A DNA stretch of 41,386 nucleotides, from assembly GCA_029246385.1 (NCBI GenBank), contig JAQWNG010000044.1:70270-111655 (forward strand). The letters run 5' to 3'. Below the pieces are notes generated by a model. The model ran no database searches. It was not told the origin of the DNA and saw only the letters and a program-made list of their open reading frames with translations. A program made the position numbers and the translations under genes. Of this stretch, positions 17,063 through 25,839 are shown one piece after another. The DNA is from Halioglobus sp. (GTDB lineage Bacteria > Pseudomonadota > Gammaproteobacteria > Pseudomonadales > Halieaceae). The first letter of the stretch is position 1. Each line of letters starts with the position of its first letter.

Positions 17063-18991
17063 ATGCCCTCGGACTTACCTACCATTCCACCTGATACCCC
17101 GCTGCTGGACAGACTTGAGCAGGGGGATTCTCTGCATGCCCTGAATACGCTGCAACTGCTGCAACTTTCGGAAGAGCTCAGGGCTTATCTCCTGTATAGC
17201 GTGGGTCAGACGGGCGGGCATTTTGGCGCAGGACTGGGTGTGGTCGAACTCACTGTCGCCTTGCACCATATCTACAACACACCTCATGACCGGATCGTCT
17301 GGGATGTGGGTCACCAGACCTATCCGCATAAAATTCTCACGGGCCGCCGGCAGCAGATGCACAGCATGCGACAGGCAGACGGATTGGCAGGCTTTCCCAA
17401 GCGGGCGGAAAGTGAGTATGACACGTTTGGTGTGGGACACTCTTCTACCAGCATTTCTGCTGCCATGGGCATGGCGCTGGCAGCTAGACAGCAGGGCATC
17501 AATCGCAAGGTCATCGCCGTCATCGGTGATGGCGCGATCACCGGCGGTATGGCTATTGAGGCACTCGCTCACGCCGGCCATGAGCGGCCCAATATGCTGG
17601 TCATTCTGAACGACAACCAAATGTCTATCGGACACAACAAAGGCGGGCTCGCAACGTACTTTGCAAAAATTTGGGCCAGCAAATTTTATATCTCCATGCG
17701 CAAGGGCTCAAAAAGAGTTCTACAGAAAATTCAACCTGCCTGGGAGTTAGCCAAGCGCACGGAGGAGCACCTCAAAGGCATGGTCGCACCCGGAACGCTG
17801 TTCGAAGAGTTAGGCTTTCACTATATTGGCCCACTCGACGGCCACGACCTGCCGGGATTACTCCAAGCTCTGACGAATATGAAAGATCTGGACGGACCGC
17901 AATTCCTGCATATCCGTACAATGAAAGGTAAGGGCTTCCAGCCTGCCGAACAAGATCCTATCGGCTATCACGCCGTCAACAAGATTGAGGTCAAGCCGAA
18001 GGGGCCGTTGGCAGCAGTTACAGAACCCAAGCCCAGCGGACCCAAATATCAGGCAGTATTTGGGCGCTGGCTGTGTGATATGGCAGAGCGCGACAATCGC
18101 CTGGTCGGCATCACGCCCGCTATGTGTGAAGGCTCTGGCATGGTGGAGTTTTCTAAGCGCTTCCCCGACCGTTACTACGATGTGGCCATTGCTGAGCAGC
18201 ATGCGCTGACTATGGCCGCAGGCATGGCCTGTGATGGACTCAAACCCGTGGTTGCCATCTACTCCACTTTCTTACAGCGCGGCTACGACCAGTTGATTCA
18301 CGACATTGCCCTGCAGAACCTTGATGTCACCTTCGGCATCGATAGAGCGGGACTGGTGGGAGAAGATGGGCCAACGCATCATGGGGCCTTTGACCTCAGT
18401 TACCTGCGCTGTATTCCAAACCTAGTTATTGGCGCGCCTTCTGACGAAAATGAGTGTCGGCAGATGCTTTACACTGCTTATCAGTATCCGGGGCCAGCAG
18501 CCATTCGCTACCCGCGGGGGACAGGGCCTCGCGCCTTAATTGCTGATGAGTTAGTTCAAATGCCGATTGGTAAAGCGCGAGAAGTGCGCAGCGGGAAACA
18601 AGTCGCCATTCTCAACTTTGGCGCCCTACTACCAGAAGCCCTGCTGGCGGCCGAAACATTGAATGCGGCGGTTGTGGATATGCGTTGGGTGAAGCCCATG
18701 GATACCAAAATAATCGAAACGCTGGCTGGAGAATACGACCTGCTGGTTACGCTGGAAGACAACGCCATTAGTGGGGGAGCCGGTTCTGGTGTCAACCAAT
18801 GTTTGGCCGAGCAGCATCTTTTGGTGGGGGTACTGAATCTCGGCATTCCCGACCACTTTATTGAACACGGAGCATCAGAAGAGCAGCACGCATGGATTGG
18901 ACTCGATGGTCCCGGCATAGAGCGCGCTATAAAAGCGAAATTGAGTAGCGCCTCTGCATATGCACCGACTAAAGAGCACCTCGGTGTCTAA
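17063..18991 (+). CDS. dxs: 1-deoxy-D-xylulose-5-phosphate synthase
   Basis: Thiamine diphosphate enzyme condensing pyruvate and glyceraldehyde 3-phosphate, first step of the MEP isoprenoid route. The 642 residues match the family, and the N-terminus aligns with pseudomonad Dxs, supporting the ATG at 17063 despite no ribosome-binding site. Motifs include [19 protein letters not shown], the TPP site [18 protein letters not shown] with [14 protein letters not shown], and the transketolase-type [16 protein letters not shown]. XseB follows after 97 bases and ispA after that, so isoprenoid chain building downstream of Dxs is encoded together. Confidence 0.97.
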   Translation: MPSDLPTIPPDTPLLDRLEQGDSLHALNTLQLLQLSEELRAYLLYSVGQTGGHFGAGLGVVELTVALHHIYNTPHDRIVWDVGHQTYPHKILTGRRQQMHSMRQADGLAGFPKRAESEYDTFGVGHSSTSISAAMGMALAARQQGINRKVIAVIGDGAITGGMAIEALAHAGHERPNMLVILNDNQMSIGHNKGGLATYFAKIWASKFYISMRKGSKRVLQKIQPAWELAKRTEEHLKGMVAPGTLFEELGFHYIGPLDGHDLPGLLQALTNMKDLDGPQFLHIRTMKGKGFQPAEQDPIGYHAVNKIEVKPKGPLAAVTEPKPSGPKYQAVFGRWLCDMAERDNRLVGITPAMCEGSGMVEFSKRFPDRYYDVAIAEQHALTMAAGMACDGLKPVVAIYSTFLQRGYDQLIHDIALQNLDVTFGIDRAGLVGEDGPTHHGAFDLSYLRCIPNLVIGAPSDENECRQMLYTAYQYPGPAAIRYPRGTGPRALIADELVQMPIGKAREVRSGKQVAILNFGALLPEALLAAETLNAAVVDMRWVKPMDTKIIETLAGEYDLLVTLEDNAISGGAGSGVNQCLAEQHLLVGVLNLGIPDHFIEHGASEEQHAWIGLDGPGIERAIKAKLSSASAYAPTKEHLGV

Positions 18992-19088
18992 GCCCTAATA
19001 CTGCGGACAACCTGCCCGACGCATAAACCCTATACTTTTACTGTCACACCCACGCCTCGGGCGCACCTTCCACACAGGTACTGATGTT

Positions 19089-19328
19089 ATGGCTAAAACT
19101 AAAAAACTTGATATAGAAGCAACCGTTGCTCAACTAGAGGGCACGATCCGCACACTGGAGGACGAGCAGTCATCCCTTGAGGAGTCCTTCAATGCTTTCG
19201 AGCAGGGCATCAAACTCATTCGCCAAGCGCAGCAGACCTTAAATGAAGCTGAGCAAAAGGTGAGATTGCTGCTAGAGGACGATGGAGAGCCCAAACTAGA
19301 ACCGTTTACTGACGGAAACACCGAGTGA
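19089..19328 (+). CDS. xseB: Exodeoxyribonuclease VII small subunit
   Basis: A 79-residue protein of the XseB family, which partners XseA in the single-strand DNA exonuclease. It has the characteristic short coiled-coil hairpin: ATVAQLEGTIRTLEDEQSSL, then LEESFNAFEQGIKLIRQAQ, then LNEAEQKVRLLLEDDG. It overlaps ispA by four bases (GTGA), suggesting coupling. The usual gammaproteobacterial order is xseB-ispA-dxs; here dxs comes first. XseA is not in the window. Confidence 0.95.
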   Translation: MAKTKKLDIEATVAQLEGTIRTLEDEQSSLEESFNAFEQGIKLIRQAQQTLNEAEQKVRLLLEDDGEPKLEPFTDGNTE

Positions 19329-20239
19329 GCAAACGTTTTCATAACTTTCTCCAGGCCAGCAAAGACCAGGTCGATCGTCAGTTGGCTGACATCGCTGCAA
19401 ATCAAGCGACAGTGGCTGTAGGCATGGGAGAGGCTCTTGACCCGATTATCCAAGCCTATAGGTATGTGCTGACTAATGGCGGTAAACGCGTTCGCCCGAC
19501 TCTGGTCTATGCAGCCGCTCGGGCTGTAGGACATAACGGTCAGGGCACAGGTTTGGATCACGTCGCCTGCGCATTGGAAATGATTCACACCTATTCCTTG
19601 ATACACGACGACTTGCCCGCAATGGATGATGACGATGTGCGCCGAGGCCGACCAAGTTGTCACAAAGCATTTGATGAGGCGACGGCCATATTGACGGGCG
19701 ATGCGCTGCAAGCGCAGGCCTTTGAACTGTTGGCAAATGCTGCTGGTTTCCGCCCTATACAGCGTGTGACCTTGATTAAGTCGTTAGCTAAGGCTGCCGG
19801 GCTACAGGGCATGGTGGGCGGGCAGGCTATGGATATTAAGGCCACTAACACTGACCTAAGCCTGCAACAACTGCAGTCGATGCACGCCTATAAAACCGGC
19901 GCCATTATCCGCGCCGCCTTGACAATGGGCGGGATCGCCGCCGATGCCAGCGCCGAGCAATTATCTGCTCTGGGCGCCTATGGCGGCCACATCGGCCTAG
20001 CATTCCAAGTGGTTGATGACATCCTCGATGTCGAAGGCGATACGCAAACGCTGGGCAAAACGCAAGGCAAGGATAGTGAGGCCAATAAACCAACCTACGT
20101 CAGCCTGATGGGGTTAAGCGGTGCCAAAAAGGAATCTCAGCGATTATTGCAGGCAGCAATAGGTGCCTTGGGAGAATTCGCAAACACCGCTGATCCTTTG
20201 CGGGAAATGGCTCACTACATCGTCTCTCGCGACTGCTGA
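19325..20239 (+). CDS. ispA: Farnesyl diphosphate synthase (geranyltranstransferase)
   Basis: Extends dimethylallyl diphosphate with isopentenyl diphosphate to geranyl and farnesyl diphosphate. It has 304 residues starting at GTG 19325. The first aspartate-rich motif is DDLPAMDDDDVRRGRPS (residues ~95-111) and the second is VVDDILDVEGDTQTLGK with TQGKD after it. The five-residue DDxxxxD arrangement and small chain-length region fit short-chain bacterial IspA. The stop lies 27 bases from that of the convergent ribA. Confidence 0.96.
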   Translation: MSKRFHNFLQASKDQVDRQLADIAANQATVAVGMGEALDPIIQAYRYVLTNGGKRVRPTLVYAAARAVGHNGQGTGLDHVACALEMIHTYSLIHDDLPAMDDDDVRRGRPSCHKAFDEATAILTGDALQAQAFELLANAAGFRPIQRVTLIKSLAKAAGLQGMVGGQAMDIKATNTDLSLQQLQSMHAYKTGAIIRAALTMGGIAADASAEQLSALGAYGGHIGLAFQVVDDILDVEGDTQTLGKTQGKDSEANKPTYVSLMGLSGAKKESQRLLQAAIGALGEFANTADPLREMAHYIVSRDC

Positions 20240-20266
20240 CCAAGCTGGGCCGGCGGACTGCGCAGA

Positions 20267-20872
20267 CTAATCGTTGCCTTCTATCATATGACCAAGCTTT
20301 CCCACCTTGGTCTGCAGATACTTTTCATTGTGCGGGTTACTGGTGGTGTGCAGAGCAATCCGTGCAACGACCTCAACGCCCTGCTCCTCCATTGCCGCTA
20401 CTTTGCGCGGATTGTTAGTCATTAATCGCACAGCGCTGATGCCAAGGTGCTCAATCATTGACTGCAACATGCTGTAGTCGCGTATATCCGCCCCAAAGCC
20501 CAGTCGCTCATTAGCCTCAACCGTGTCTGCGCCAGCGTCCTGCAGTTTGTAGGCCTTGATCTTATTGAGCAAACCGATGCCTCGTCCCTCTTGGCGCAAG
20601 TAGAACAGTGCCCCCCTGCCCTCCTGTGCAATGGCCTCCATCGCGGCCTGCAACTGGCTGCCACAGTCACAACGCATGCTGAATAGGGAATCCCCAGTAA
20701 GGCACTCAGAGTGCACACGGGTCAATACCGGCTCCCCGTTGGACACATCGCCCATAGTCAGGACCACGTGCTCTTTATTGGACTCATCGTCCTCAAACCC
20801 GTGGAGATCAAACTTACCCCAAACTGTGGGTAGGAGAGTGGACTCTATGAAGCGCAATGCCACGCGGAACAT
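20267..20872 (-). CDS. ribA: GTP cyclohydrolase II
   Basis: Opens the imidazole ring of GTP in the first step of riboflavin synthesis. It has 201 residues. The zinc site is intact: [18 protein letters not shown] supplies three cysteines. [16 protein letters not shown] and [10 protein letters not shown] are the GTP-binding and catalytic stretches, and [10 protein letters not shown] follows. It is the last gene of the rib cluster. It is needed as the real RibA because the RibA-like half of the ribB fusion upstream has lost its zinc cysteines. Confidence 0.97.
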   Translation of the reverse strand: MFRVALRFIESTLLPTVWGKFDLHGFEDDESNKEHVVLTMGDVSNGEPVLTRVHSECLTGDSLFSMRCDCGSQLQAAMEAIAQEGRGALFYLRQEGRGIGLLNKIKAYKLQDAGADTVEANERLGFGADIRDYSMLQSMIEHLGISAVRLMTNNPRKVAAMEEQGVEVVARIALHTTSNPHNEKYLQTKVGKLGHMIEGND

Positions 20873-20928
20873 CCGTAAGAAAAGGTCGCATAGTCTAGCA
20901 GCTTTGTGTGATCTGGTGCGAGTGCTGC

Positions 20929-21582
20929 CTATTGGGATTTCGACAAAGATAGGGTTCCGTTCTGTTCCTGCAGTTTGACATGCCGTAAATAGCTCATACC
21001 CAACAAAACCGTGGCGGGATAATCGCCCTCTACGACCACCGCTGGGACATTATCGACCTGCAGCCCTCCAACGTTAACCGACTGCAGAGTCACAGCGTGG
21101 GCGGCAACCACGCCACTAGCCGTTTCCACTTGGGATGGGATGCCATCGTCACTGTAATTGATACCCAACGCCCTGGCCTGAGAGGCATTGATGGCGATGA
21201 CATTGGCGCCAGTATCAACCAGCACCAGTGCGCCGCGACCATTGATAATCGCGTTAGTCCGATACTGCAGCTTTGCATCACGGGGGATGGTGACAACGCG
21301 TTCTTCGATTTTCTGATACGCAGTGGTCACGTGCTGGGACAGTCCGACTGTTTTCATGCGTCCATCGATGTCTAGCGTGGCCGTCGCAGCGCCCGTCGCA
21401 ATCAATGTTACACCGGCAAAGGACTGCCCCACTTCCAACATTTTACGCTGGCCATCAATCATCAATACAGCGGCCTCCCCCAAAAACGCCTCGACTACAA
21501 CAGAGGCAGGCTCCCCGCGTGCCTGCGCCGCCAGCATTAGCAGACCGACCGCTGCTAAAGTAAGCACTCTCTTTGTGTGCAT
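20929..21582 (-). CDS. Retropepsin-like aspartic protease, secreted or membrane-anchored
   Basis: A 217-residue protein with an N-terminal signal sequence ([23 protein letters not shown]). The active-site aspartate is probably D123 in [16 protein letters not shown], the DTG motif of clan AA (TIGR02281-type) single-domain aspartic proteases. A later hydrophobic-glycine segment, [10 protein letters not shown], fits the family. The N-terminal ~90 residues form an additional domain with a repeat of small residues around [13 protein letters not shown]. It lies between pgpA and ribA in the rib operon, and no substrate is known. A dimer would be needed for activity. Confidence 0.82.
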   Translation of the reverse strand: MHTKRVLTLAAVGLLMLAAQARGEPASVVVEAFLGEAAVLMIDGQRKMLEVGQSFAGVTLIATGAATATLDIDGRMKTVGLSQHVTTAYQKIEERVVTIPRDAKLQYRTNAIINGRGALVLVDTGANVIAINASQARALGINYSDDGIPSQVETASGVVAAHAVTLQSVNVGGLQVDNVPAVVVEGDYPATVLLGMSYLRHVKLQEQNGTLSLSKSQ

Positions 21583-21603
21583 GCAGAGACCTCAGGCGCG
21601 ATG

Positions 21604-22110
21604 CTAGATAAAATACAGCGCAATGTGCAATGTCGCACAGGCCATCGCGCCGGCCAGAACATCGTCAATCATGATACCAAATCCACCACCGACCTTTCTA
21701 TCCAGAACACTCACCGGCCACGGCTTGATAATATCGAACACGCGAAATGCTAAAAACCCTGCAACAATCCATGCCCAGTCAAACGGCACTGCCCACAGGG
21801 TGATCCAGTATCCGACAAATTCATCCCACACAATCCCTGGGTGATCATGAACCTCCAATTGCCGGCTGGCGGCGCCACAAATCCAGACACCTAGCGCGGC
21901 ACAGACGATAATAAAAAATGAGTAATAAAGAAGGCTCCAGTCGCCAATGAGCAGATAAATCGGCACCGCCATTAATGTGCCCGCTGTGCCGGGGGCCTTG
22001 CGAGACAATCCACTGCCAAAGCCAAAAGCCAAAAATTGTACGGGATAACGCCAAAAATCCGGCGCTGGCTGCGATTTCAAATGACTATCGGGTGATGCGG
22101 GCATGGTCAT
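21604..22110 (-). CDS. pgpA: Phosphatidylglycerophosphatase A
   Basis: Dephosphorylates phosphatidylglycerophosphate to phosphatidylglycerol in the inner membrane. It has 168 residues. The motif FGFGSGLSRKAPGTAGTLMAVP, the DHPGIVWDEFVGYWITLW catalytic stretch and the RVFDIIKPWPV segment are diagnostic. Hydrophobic membrane segments follow each. It sits directly downstream of thiL, as in many gammaproteobacteria, with a 47-base gap. Confidence 0.96.
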   Translation of the reverse strand: MTMPASPDSHLKSQPAPDFWRYPVQFLAFGFGSGLSRKAPGTAGTLMAVPIYLLIGDWSLLYYSFFIIVCAALGVWICGAASRQLEVHDHPGIVWDEFVGYWITLWAVPFDWAWIVAGFLAFRVFDIIKPWPVSVLDRKVGGGFGIMIDDVLAGAMACATLHIALYFI

Positions 22111-22157
22111 TACCGTGTTCAGGTGTCGCTAGCAATGGTCTGATCAGACGGCGCTTT

Positions 22158-23087
22158 CTAGTGATCAAAGTGCTGATATCCATGCGGTATGTCAATGTCC
22201 AATCCGAAGTCCACCCCAGCGCCCGCCTGCACCTGTCCTATTCGCGCACTGCCGGCGGGCGGCGATTCATCAGCCGGCAGACAGAAACATAACTCATAAT
22301 CATCTCCGCCAGCCAGTGCCCATTGCAAAATCGTTTGAGAGCAGCCATGAGAACGCAGAGCGCCAGACAACGGCAGACGTTCGGTCTCAATGCAGATCTT
22401 CACGCCGCTTGCTGCAGCGATGTGCCCGGCATCTGCTAGCAGGCCATCGGACACGTCGATGGCTGCGGTAGCTCGGCCTAATAACGCCCGGCCAAGCTCA
22501 AGGCGCGCCCGAGGCCGATTGAAACGATCCAGCAGATACTCAGCATAATCGGGTGTCGGCTGCCACTGCCCCTTTAAAAAAGCCAGGGCACCAGCCGCAT
22601 CGCCCAGAGTACCAGACACATAAACCTGATCCCCTGCCCGCGCGCCGCTTCGCAGTGTAGCCAACGTCATGGGCAGCGCGCCCATCACCTGTACCGAGAT
22701 TGACAGTGGCCCCCGCGTGGTGTCACCGCCGACTAACGGCAACTGATACTCCGAGACCGCTGCAGCAAGACCCTGACTAAACGTATTAAGCCACAACTCG
22801 TCCACCTCAGGCAGTGTCAGCGCCACCGTCATACCCAGCGGTCTAGCGCCCATAGCGGCGAGATCACTGGCGGCAACAGCGACAGCACGAAACGCAATAT
22901 CTTCGGGGAAACTATCGCAGGGAAAATGCACGCCGGCGACCATCGTATCGACGGAGGTCGCGAGTCGCTCGCCCTCGCCCAGACGCAAAATGGCGCAGTC
23001 ATCACCGACGGAAAGGTCTACCGCATCACCGCGACCCAGATCAGAAAAATAGCGGTAAATCAGTGAAAACTCGGCGCCTGACATCAC
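22158..23087 (-). CDS. thiL: Thiamine-monophosphate kinase
   Basis: Phosphorylates thiamine monophosphate to thiamine diphosphate, the cofactor used by Dxs in this window. It has 309 residues. The N-terminal VGDDCAILRLGEGERL and TSVDTMVAGVHFPCDS stretches carry metal and nucleotide aspartates. VGGDTTRGPLSISVQVMG, VSGTLGDAAGALAFL and AIDVSDGLLADAGHIA follow, with GGDDYELCFCLP near the C-terminus. The start overlaps the nusB stop by four bases (ATGA). Confidence 0.96.
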   Translation of the reverse strand: MMSGAEFSLIYRYFSDLGRGDAVDLSVGDDCAILRLGEGERLATSVDTMVAGVHFPCDSFPEDIAFRAVAVAASDLAAMGARPLGMTVALTLPEVDELWLNTFSQGLAAAVSEYQLPLVGGDTTRGPLSISVQVMGALPMTLATLRSGARAGDQVYVSGTLGDAAGALAFLKGQWQPTPDYAEYLLDRFNRPRARLELGRALLGRATAAIDVSDGLLADAGHIAAASGVKICIETERLPLSGALRSHGCSQTILQWALAGGDDYELCFCLPADESPPAGSARIGQVQAGAGVDFGLDIDIPHGYQHFDH

Positions 23088-23536
23088 AATGCCGCGTCGA
23101 ACTCAACCTTGCGCAATTGTCTCGCGGCCTTATCCAAAACGCCGTTGACATACTTGTGGCTGTCCGTAGCACCAAATTTCTTCGCTAATGCCACCTCTTC
23201 GTTGATGACGACCTTGTAGGGTACATCGATGCGCCAAGTTAGCTCGTACACCCCCATGCGCAATAGCGTCAGCTCGATGGGATCTAAGTCTTGCAACGTG
23301 CGATCCAGCAGCGGCTCCAGAGCCCCGTCCAGTTCATCAAGACAGGCTGGAATTTTGTGTAAAAGAGACTGGAAATACTCCAAGTCGACATGACTAAAAT
23401 CATAATCCATGCGGAATTCCGCTTCAATGTCACTGACTGCAGTACCCGCCATATGCCATTGATACAGCGCCTGCATGCCGTAGTGCCGAGCCTTGCGGCG
23501 CTCAGCGGCGAGCGTATTGTGCGCCGGCTTTTGCAT
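23084..23536 (-). CDS. nusB: Transcription antitermination factor NusB
   Basis: A 150-residue, all-helical RNA-binding protein that joins NusE (S10) on boxA RNA in rRNA antitermination. It begins with RRKARHYGMQALYQWHMAG and ends with VNGVLDKAARQLRK, both typical; LDPIELTLLRMGVYEL and VPYKVVINEEVALAKKFG lie between. The start codon abuts the ribH stop codon (TAA-ATG), and the stop overlaps thiL, so the three genes are tightly coupled. Confidence 0.96.
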   Translation of the reverse strand: MQKPAHNTLAAERRKARHYGMQALYQWHMAGTAVSDIEAEFRMDYDFSHVDLEYFQSLLHKIPACLDELDGALEPLLDRTLQDLDPIELTLLRMGVYELTWRIDVPYKVVINEEVALAKKFGATDSHKYVNGVLDKAARQLRKVEFDAAL

Positions 23537-24010
23537 TTAACCGAGTGCATTCATCAGGCTTACCATCTCCAATGCGGACATAGCGGCCTCTTCGCCTTTA
23601 TTGCCAGCCTTGCTGCCGGATCGCTCAACAGCCTGCTCAATGGTATCCACGGTTAATACGCCAAACGATATAGGGATGTCGTACTCCATACTCACCATCG
23701 CAATACCTTTAGTGCACTCGCCTGCAACGTATTCAAAGTGCGGAGTACCGCCACGAATCACTGCGCCGAGAGCAATAATGGCGTCGACATTACCGTTTGC
23801 GGCAACTTTTTTACACACCAGCGGTATTTCAAAAGCGCCCGGGGCGCGCACGATAGTGATCTGCTTATCGCTGACCCCATGGCGTCTCAACGCGTCGAGA
23901 GCGCCTTCTAACAGATGCTCCACAACGAAACTGTTCCAGCGCCCGACGACAATAGAATACTTGCCCTTGCCGCTGATGAATGTACCTTCAACTGTCTTGA
24001 TATCAGTCAT
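23537..24010 (-). CDS. ribH: 6,7-dimethyl-8-ribityllumazine synthase
   Basis: Condenses 5-amino-6-ribitylaminouracil with 3,4-dihydroxy-2-butanone 4-phosphate. It has 157 residues. [33 protein letters not shown], and [20 protein letters not shown] with the catalytic histidine match the family. Its four-carbon substrate would have to come from RibB, whose apparent homologue 11 bases upstream looks catalytically degraded. Confidence 0.97.
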   Translation of the reverse strand: MTDIKTVEGTFISGKGKYSIVVGRWNSFVVEHLLEGALDALRRHGVSDKQITIVRAPGAFEIPLVCKKVAANGNVDAIIALGAVIRGGTPHFEYVAGECTKGIAMVSMEYDIPISFGVLTVDTIEQAVERSGSKAGNKGEEAAMSALEMVSLMNALG

Positions 24011-24021
24011 ATACTTTCCTC

Positions 24022-25134
24022 CTATTGTCCGGGCTCTATAAAATCTAGCACTTCCAGATCAAAACCAGAAATGGCATTGTACTTTATGGGCGCACCCATC
24101 AGGTGAATTTTTCCCACCCCCAAATCTTTAAGAATCTGCGAGCCTAGACCCACCTCATTGTAGGCGTCCGGCACCACACCGCTCGCGGGACTGTGGTGCT
24201 TTCCCAGCGCCTTATCAATGCTGGCCAGCAGCTGCTCCGGATGCTCAGTGTGCGCCAATAGCACGATCACGCCGCGACCGTTTTGCGCCACCGCCTGCAG
24301 GCATTTTCCCAAGCTCCAGGTGGGATGATCAGCCATATTGCTGGTCACAAGATCACGCATGGCAGATTGTACGTGCACACGCACCAGCGTCGGTTCATGC
24401 GCCTGAATTTCACCGCGGGACAACGCGATATGGACTTTGCCAGCATTCTGATCTTGATAGGCCGTCAGACAAAAAGGGCCGTGATCAGTTTCTATCGTGC
24501 CCTCGCGTATGCGGCGGACAGTGCGCTCGTTCACCATGCGAAAATGAATCAAGTTAGCAATAGAACCAATTTTTAACGTATGTTGCGCCGCAAATTCGCG
24601 CAGCGCCTGACCATCAGCCACCGAGCCGTCGGGCTTGAGTATGTCCGCAATAACGGCTGCGGGCAGCAAACCGGCCAGTCGCGCGTAATCGCAGCCCGCC
24701 TCGGTATGGCCGGCCCGCGTCAACACACCACCGGGCATCGCTGCGAGCGGAAAGATATGACCTGGCTGCACAATGTCGGCCGCTTGCGCCCGAGGCGCCA
24801 CCGCAGCCTGCACCGTAGCAGCACGGTCGACAGCAGAAATGCCCGTGTCGATACCTACAGCACCCTCTATCGACAGTGTAAAATTCGATTTTTCTCCCTG
24901 CGCACCATCGACCATTGGAGGTAAATCCAACTGCTGGCAGCGCTCTTTCGTTAGGGTCAAGCAGATCAACCCTCGAGCCTGGCGCGCCATAAAGGTGATG
25001 TGCTTCGCCTTACAGTGTTCAGCTGCCACCATCACTACGCCTTCGTTATAGCTGTCAGCATCGTCATCGAGCAACACCACCATGCGTCCCTGGCGAATGT
25101 CGCTGATTAGCTCATCTACGCTATTTAATTCCAT
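24022..25134 (-). CDS. RibB-RibA-like fusion (RibBX type) with both active sites altered
   Basis: A 370-residue protein from the ATG at 25134, starting two bases after the ribE stop. Residues 1 to ~200 follow 3,4-dihydroxy-2-butanone-4-phosphate synthase (RibB). [20 protein letters not shown] and RAGHTEA are retained, including the metal-binding histidine. However, the usual DDEDRENEGD loop reads [12 protein letters not shown], so the positions of E. coli R37, E38 (metal) and D42 carry S, Y and V. The glutamate of the later VxxE-I motif is aspartate. Residues ~205-370 resemble GTP cyclohydrolase II but lack the CX10CXC zinc cysteines and the RQEGRGIGL motif. Degenerate RibA halves are known (RibBX, for example in Shewanella); loss in the RibB half is what stands out. 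It may be inactive, regulatory, or an unusual enzyme. Confidence 0.85.
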   Translation of the reverse strand: MELNSVDELISDIRQGRMVVLLDDDADSYNEGVVMVAAEHCKAKHITFMARQARGLICLTLTKERCQQLDLPPMVDGAQGEKSNFTLSIEGAVGIDTGISAVDRAATVQAAVAPRAQAADIVQPGHIFPLAAMPGGVLTRAGHTEAGCDYARLAGLLPAAVIADILKPDGSVADGQALREFAAQHTLKIGSIANLIHFRMVNERTVRRIREGTIETDHGPFCLTAYQDQNAGKVHIALSRGEIQAHEPTLVRVHVQSAMRDLVTSNMADHPTWSLGKCLQAVAQNGRGVIVLLAHTEHPEQLLASIDKALGKHHSPASGVVPDAYNEVGLGSQILKDLGVGKIHLMGAPIKYNAISGFDLEVLDFIEPGQ

Positions 25135-25136
25135 TC

Positions 25137-25823
25137 CTATTGTTTCCACATGCTCGTGTTCAGACCGCCCAGAAAACCGTTCTCGGCGAGCGTTTCCATA
25201 GACAAATCGGCCCCAGAGGCACTCGACGCAGCGTCTCCTTGGATTAGTCGCTCCAGATAGCGAGCTATCACATCGACCTCGAGATTGACGCGACTACCCG
25301 GCCGATAGTGCCCGAAAACGGTTTCTGCCATTGTCTGAGGAATAATATTCAGATCAAATTCTGCACCGTTCACGGCATTGACGGTGAGGCTGGTACCATC
25401 AATGCACACGCTACCCTTGTGAGCGATATATCTGGCCAACTGATCGGGCGCTCGCAGTACTACGCGAATAGAGCGTGCATCTTCAATCAGGCTTACAACC
25501 TCACCGACGCCGTCCACATGGCCGCTGACGATATGCCCACCGAGCCGGCTCTGTGGCGTCAACGCTTTTTCCAAATTCACTGCAGAGCCCATCTCTAGAT
25601 TGCCCAACGTCGTGAAGTTTAGTGATTCCACCGAAACATCCGCCCAATAACCATCGCCTGGCAGCTCGATGACGGTCAGGCAGACACCATTGGTACAAAT
25701 ACTGTCACCGAGGGCCACGTCCTCCAAACTGAGCTTGCCGGTGTGAATGCGCAGGCGCATGTCACCACCGCGAGGCTGCATATCGGCCACTGTGCCGACG
25801 GCTTGGATAATTCCTGTAAACAT
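25137..25823 (-). CDS. ribE: Riboflavin synthase, alpha subunit
   Basis: Dismutates two 6,7-dimethyl-8-ribityllumazine molecules to riboflavin. The start at 25823 (MFTGIIQAVGTV) gives 228 residues; the longer open frame upstream is not family sequence and overlaps ribD. The two lumazine-binding repeats are visible: the first ends near residue 95 with CLTVIELPGDGYWADVSVE, the second starts GGHIVSGHVDGVGEV and contains DGTSLTVNAVNG. It is 11-15 residues longer than the E. coli protein at the C-terminus, ending in a serine/alanine-rich tail. Confidence 0.96.
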   Translation of the reverse strand: MFTGIIQAVGTVADMQPRGGDMRLRIHTGKLSLEDVALGDSICTNGVCLTVIELPGDGYWADVSVESLNFTTLGNLEMGSAVNLEKALTPQSRLGGHIVSGHVDGVGEVVSLIEDARSIRVVLRAPDQLARYIAHKGSVCIDGTSLTVNAVNGAEFDLNIIPQTMAETVFGHYRPGSRVNLEVDVIARYLERLIQGDAASSASGADLSMETLAENGFLGGLNTSMWKQ

Positions 25824-25839
25824 AATACGTGCTCTCTCA

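Noticed and set aside
17075-17635. Long open frame antisense to dxs
   Set aside because: It lies wholly inside the highly conserved dxs gene, has no family resemblance and no ribosome-binding site; it reflects codon use on the other strand.
19130-19711. Long open frame antisense to xseB and ispA
   Set aside because: It spans two well-supported genes on the other strand and shows no recognisable protein features.
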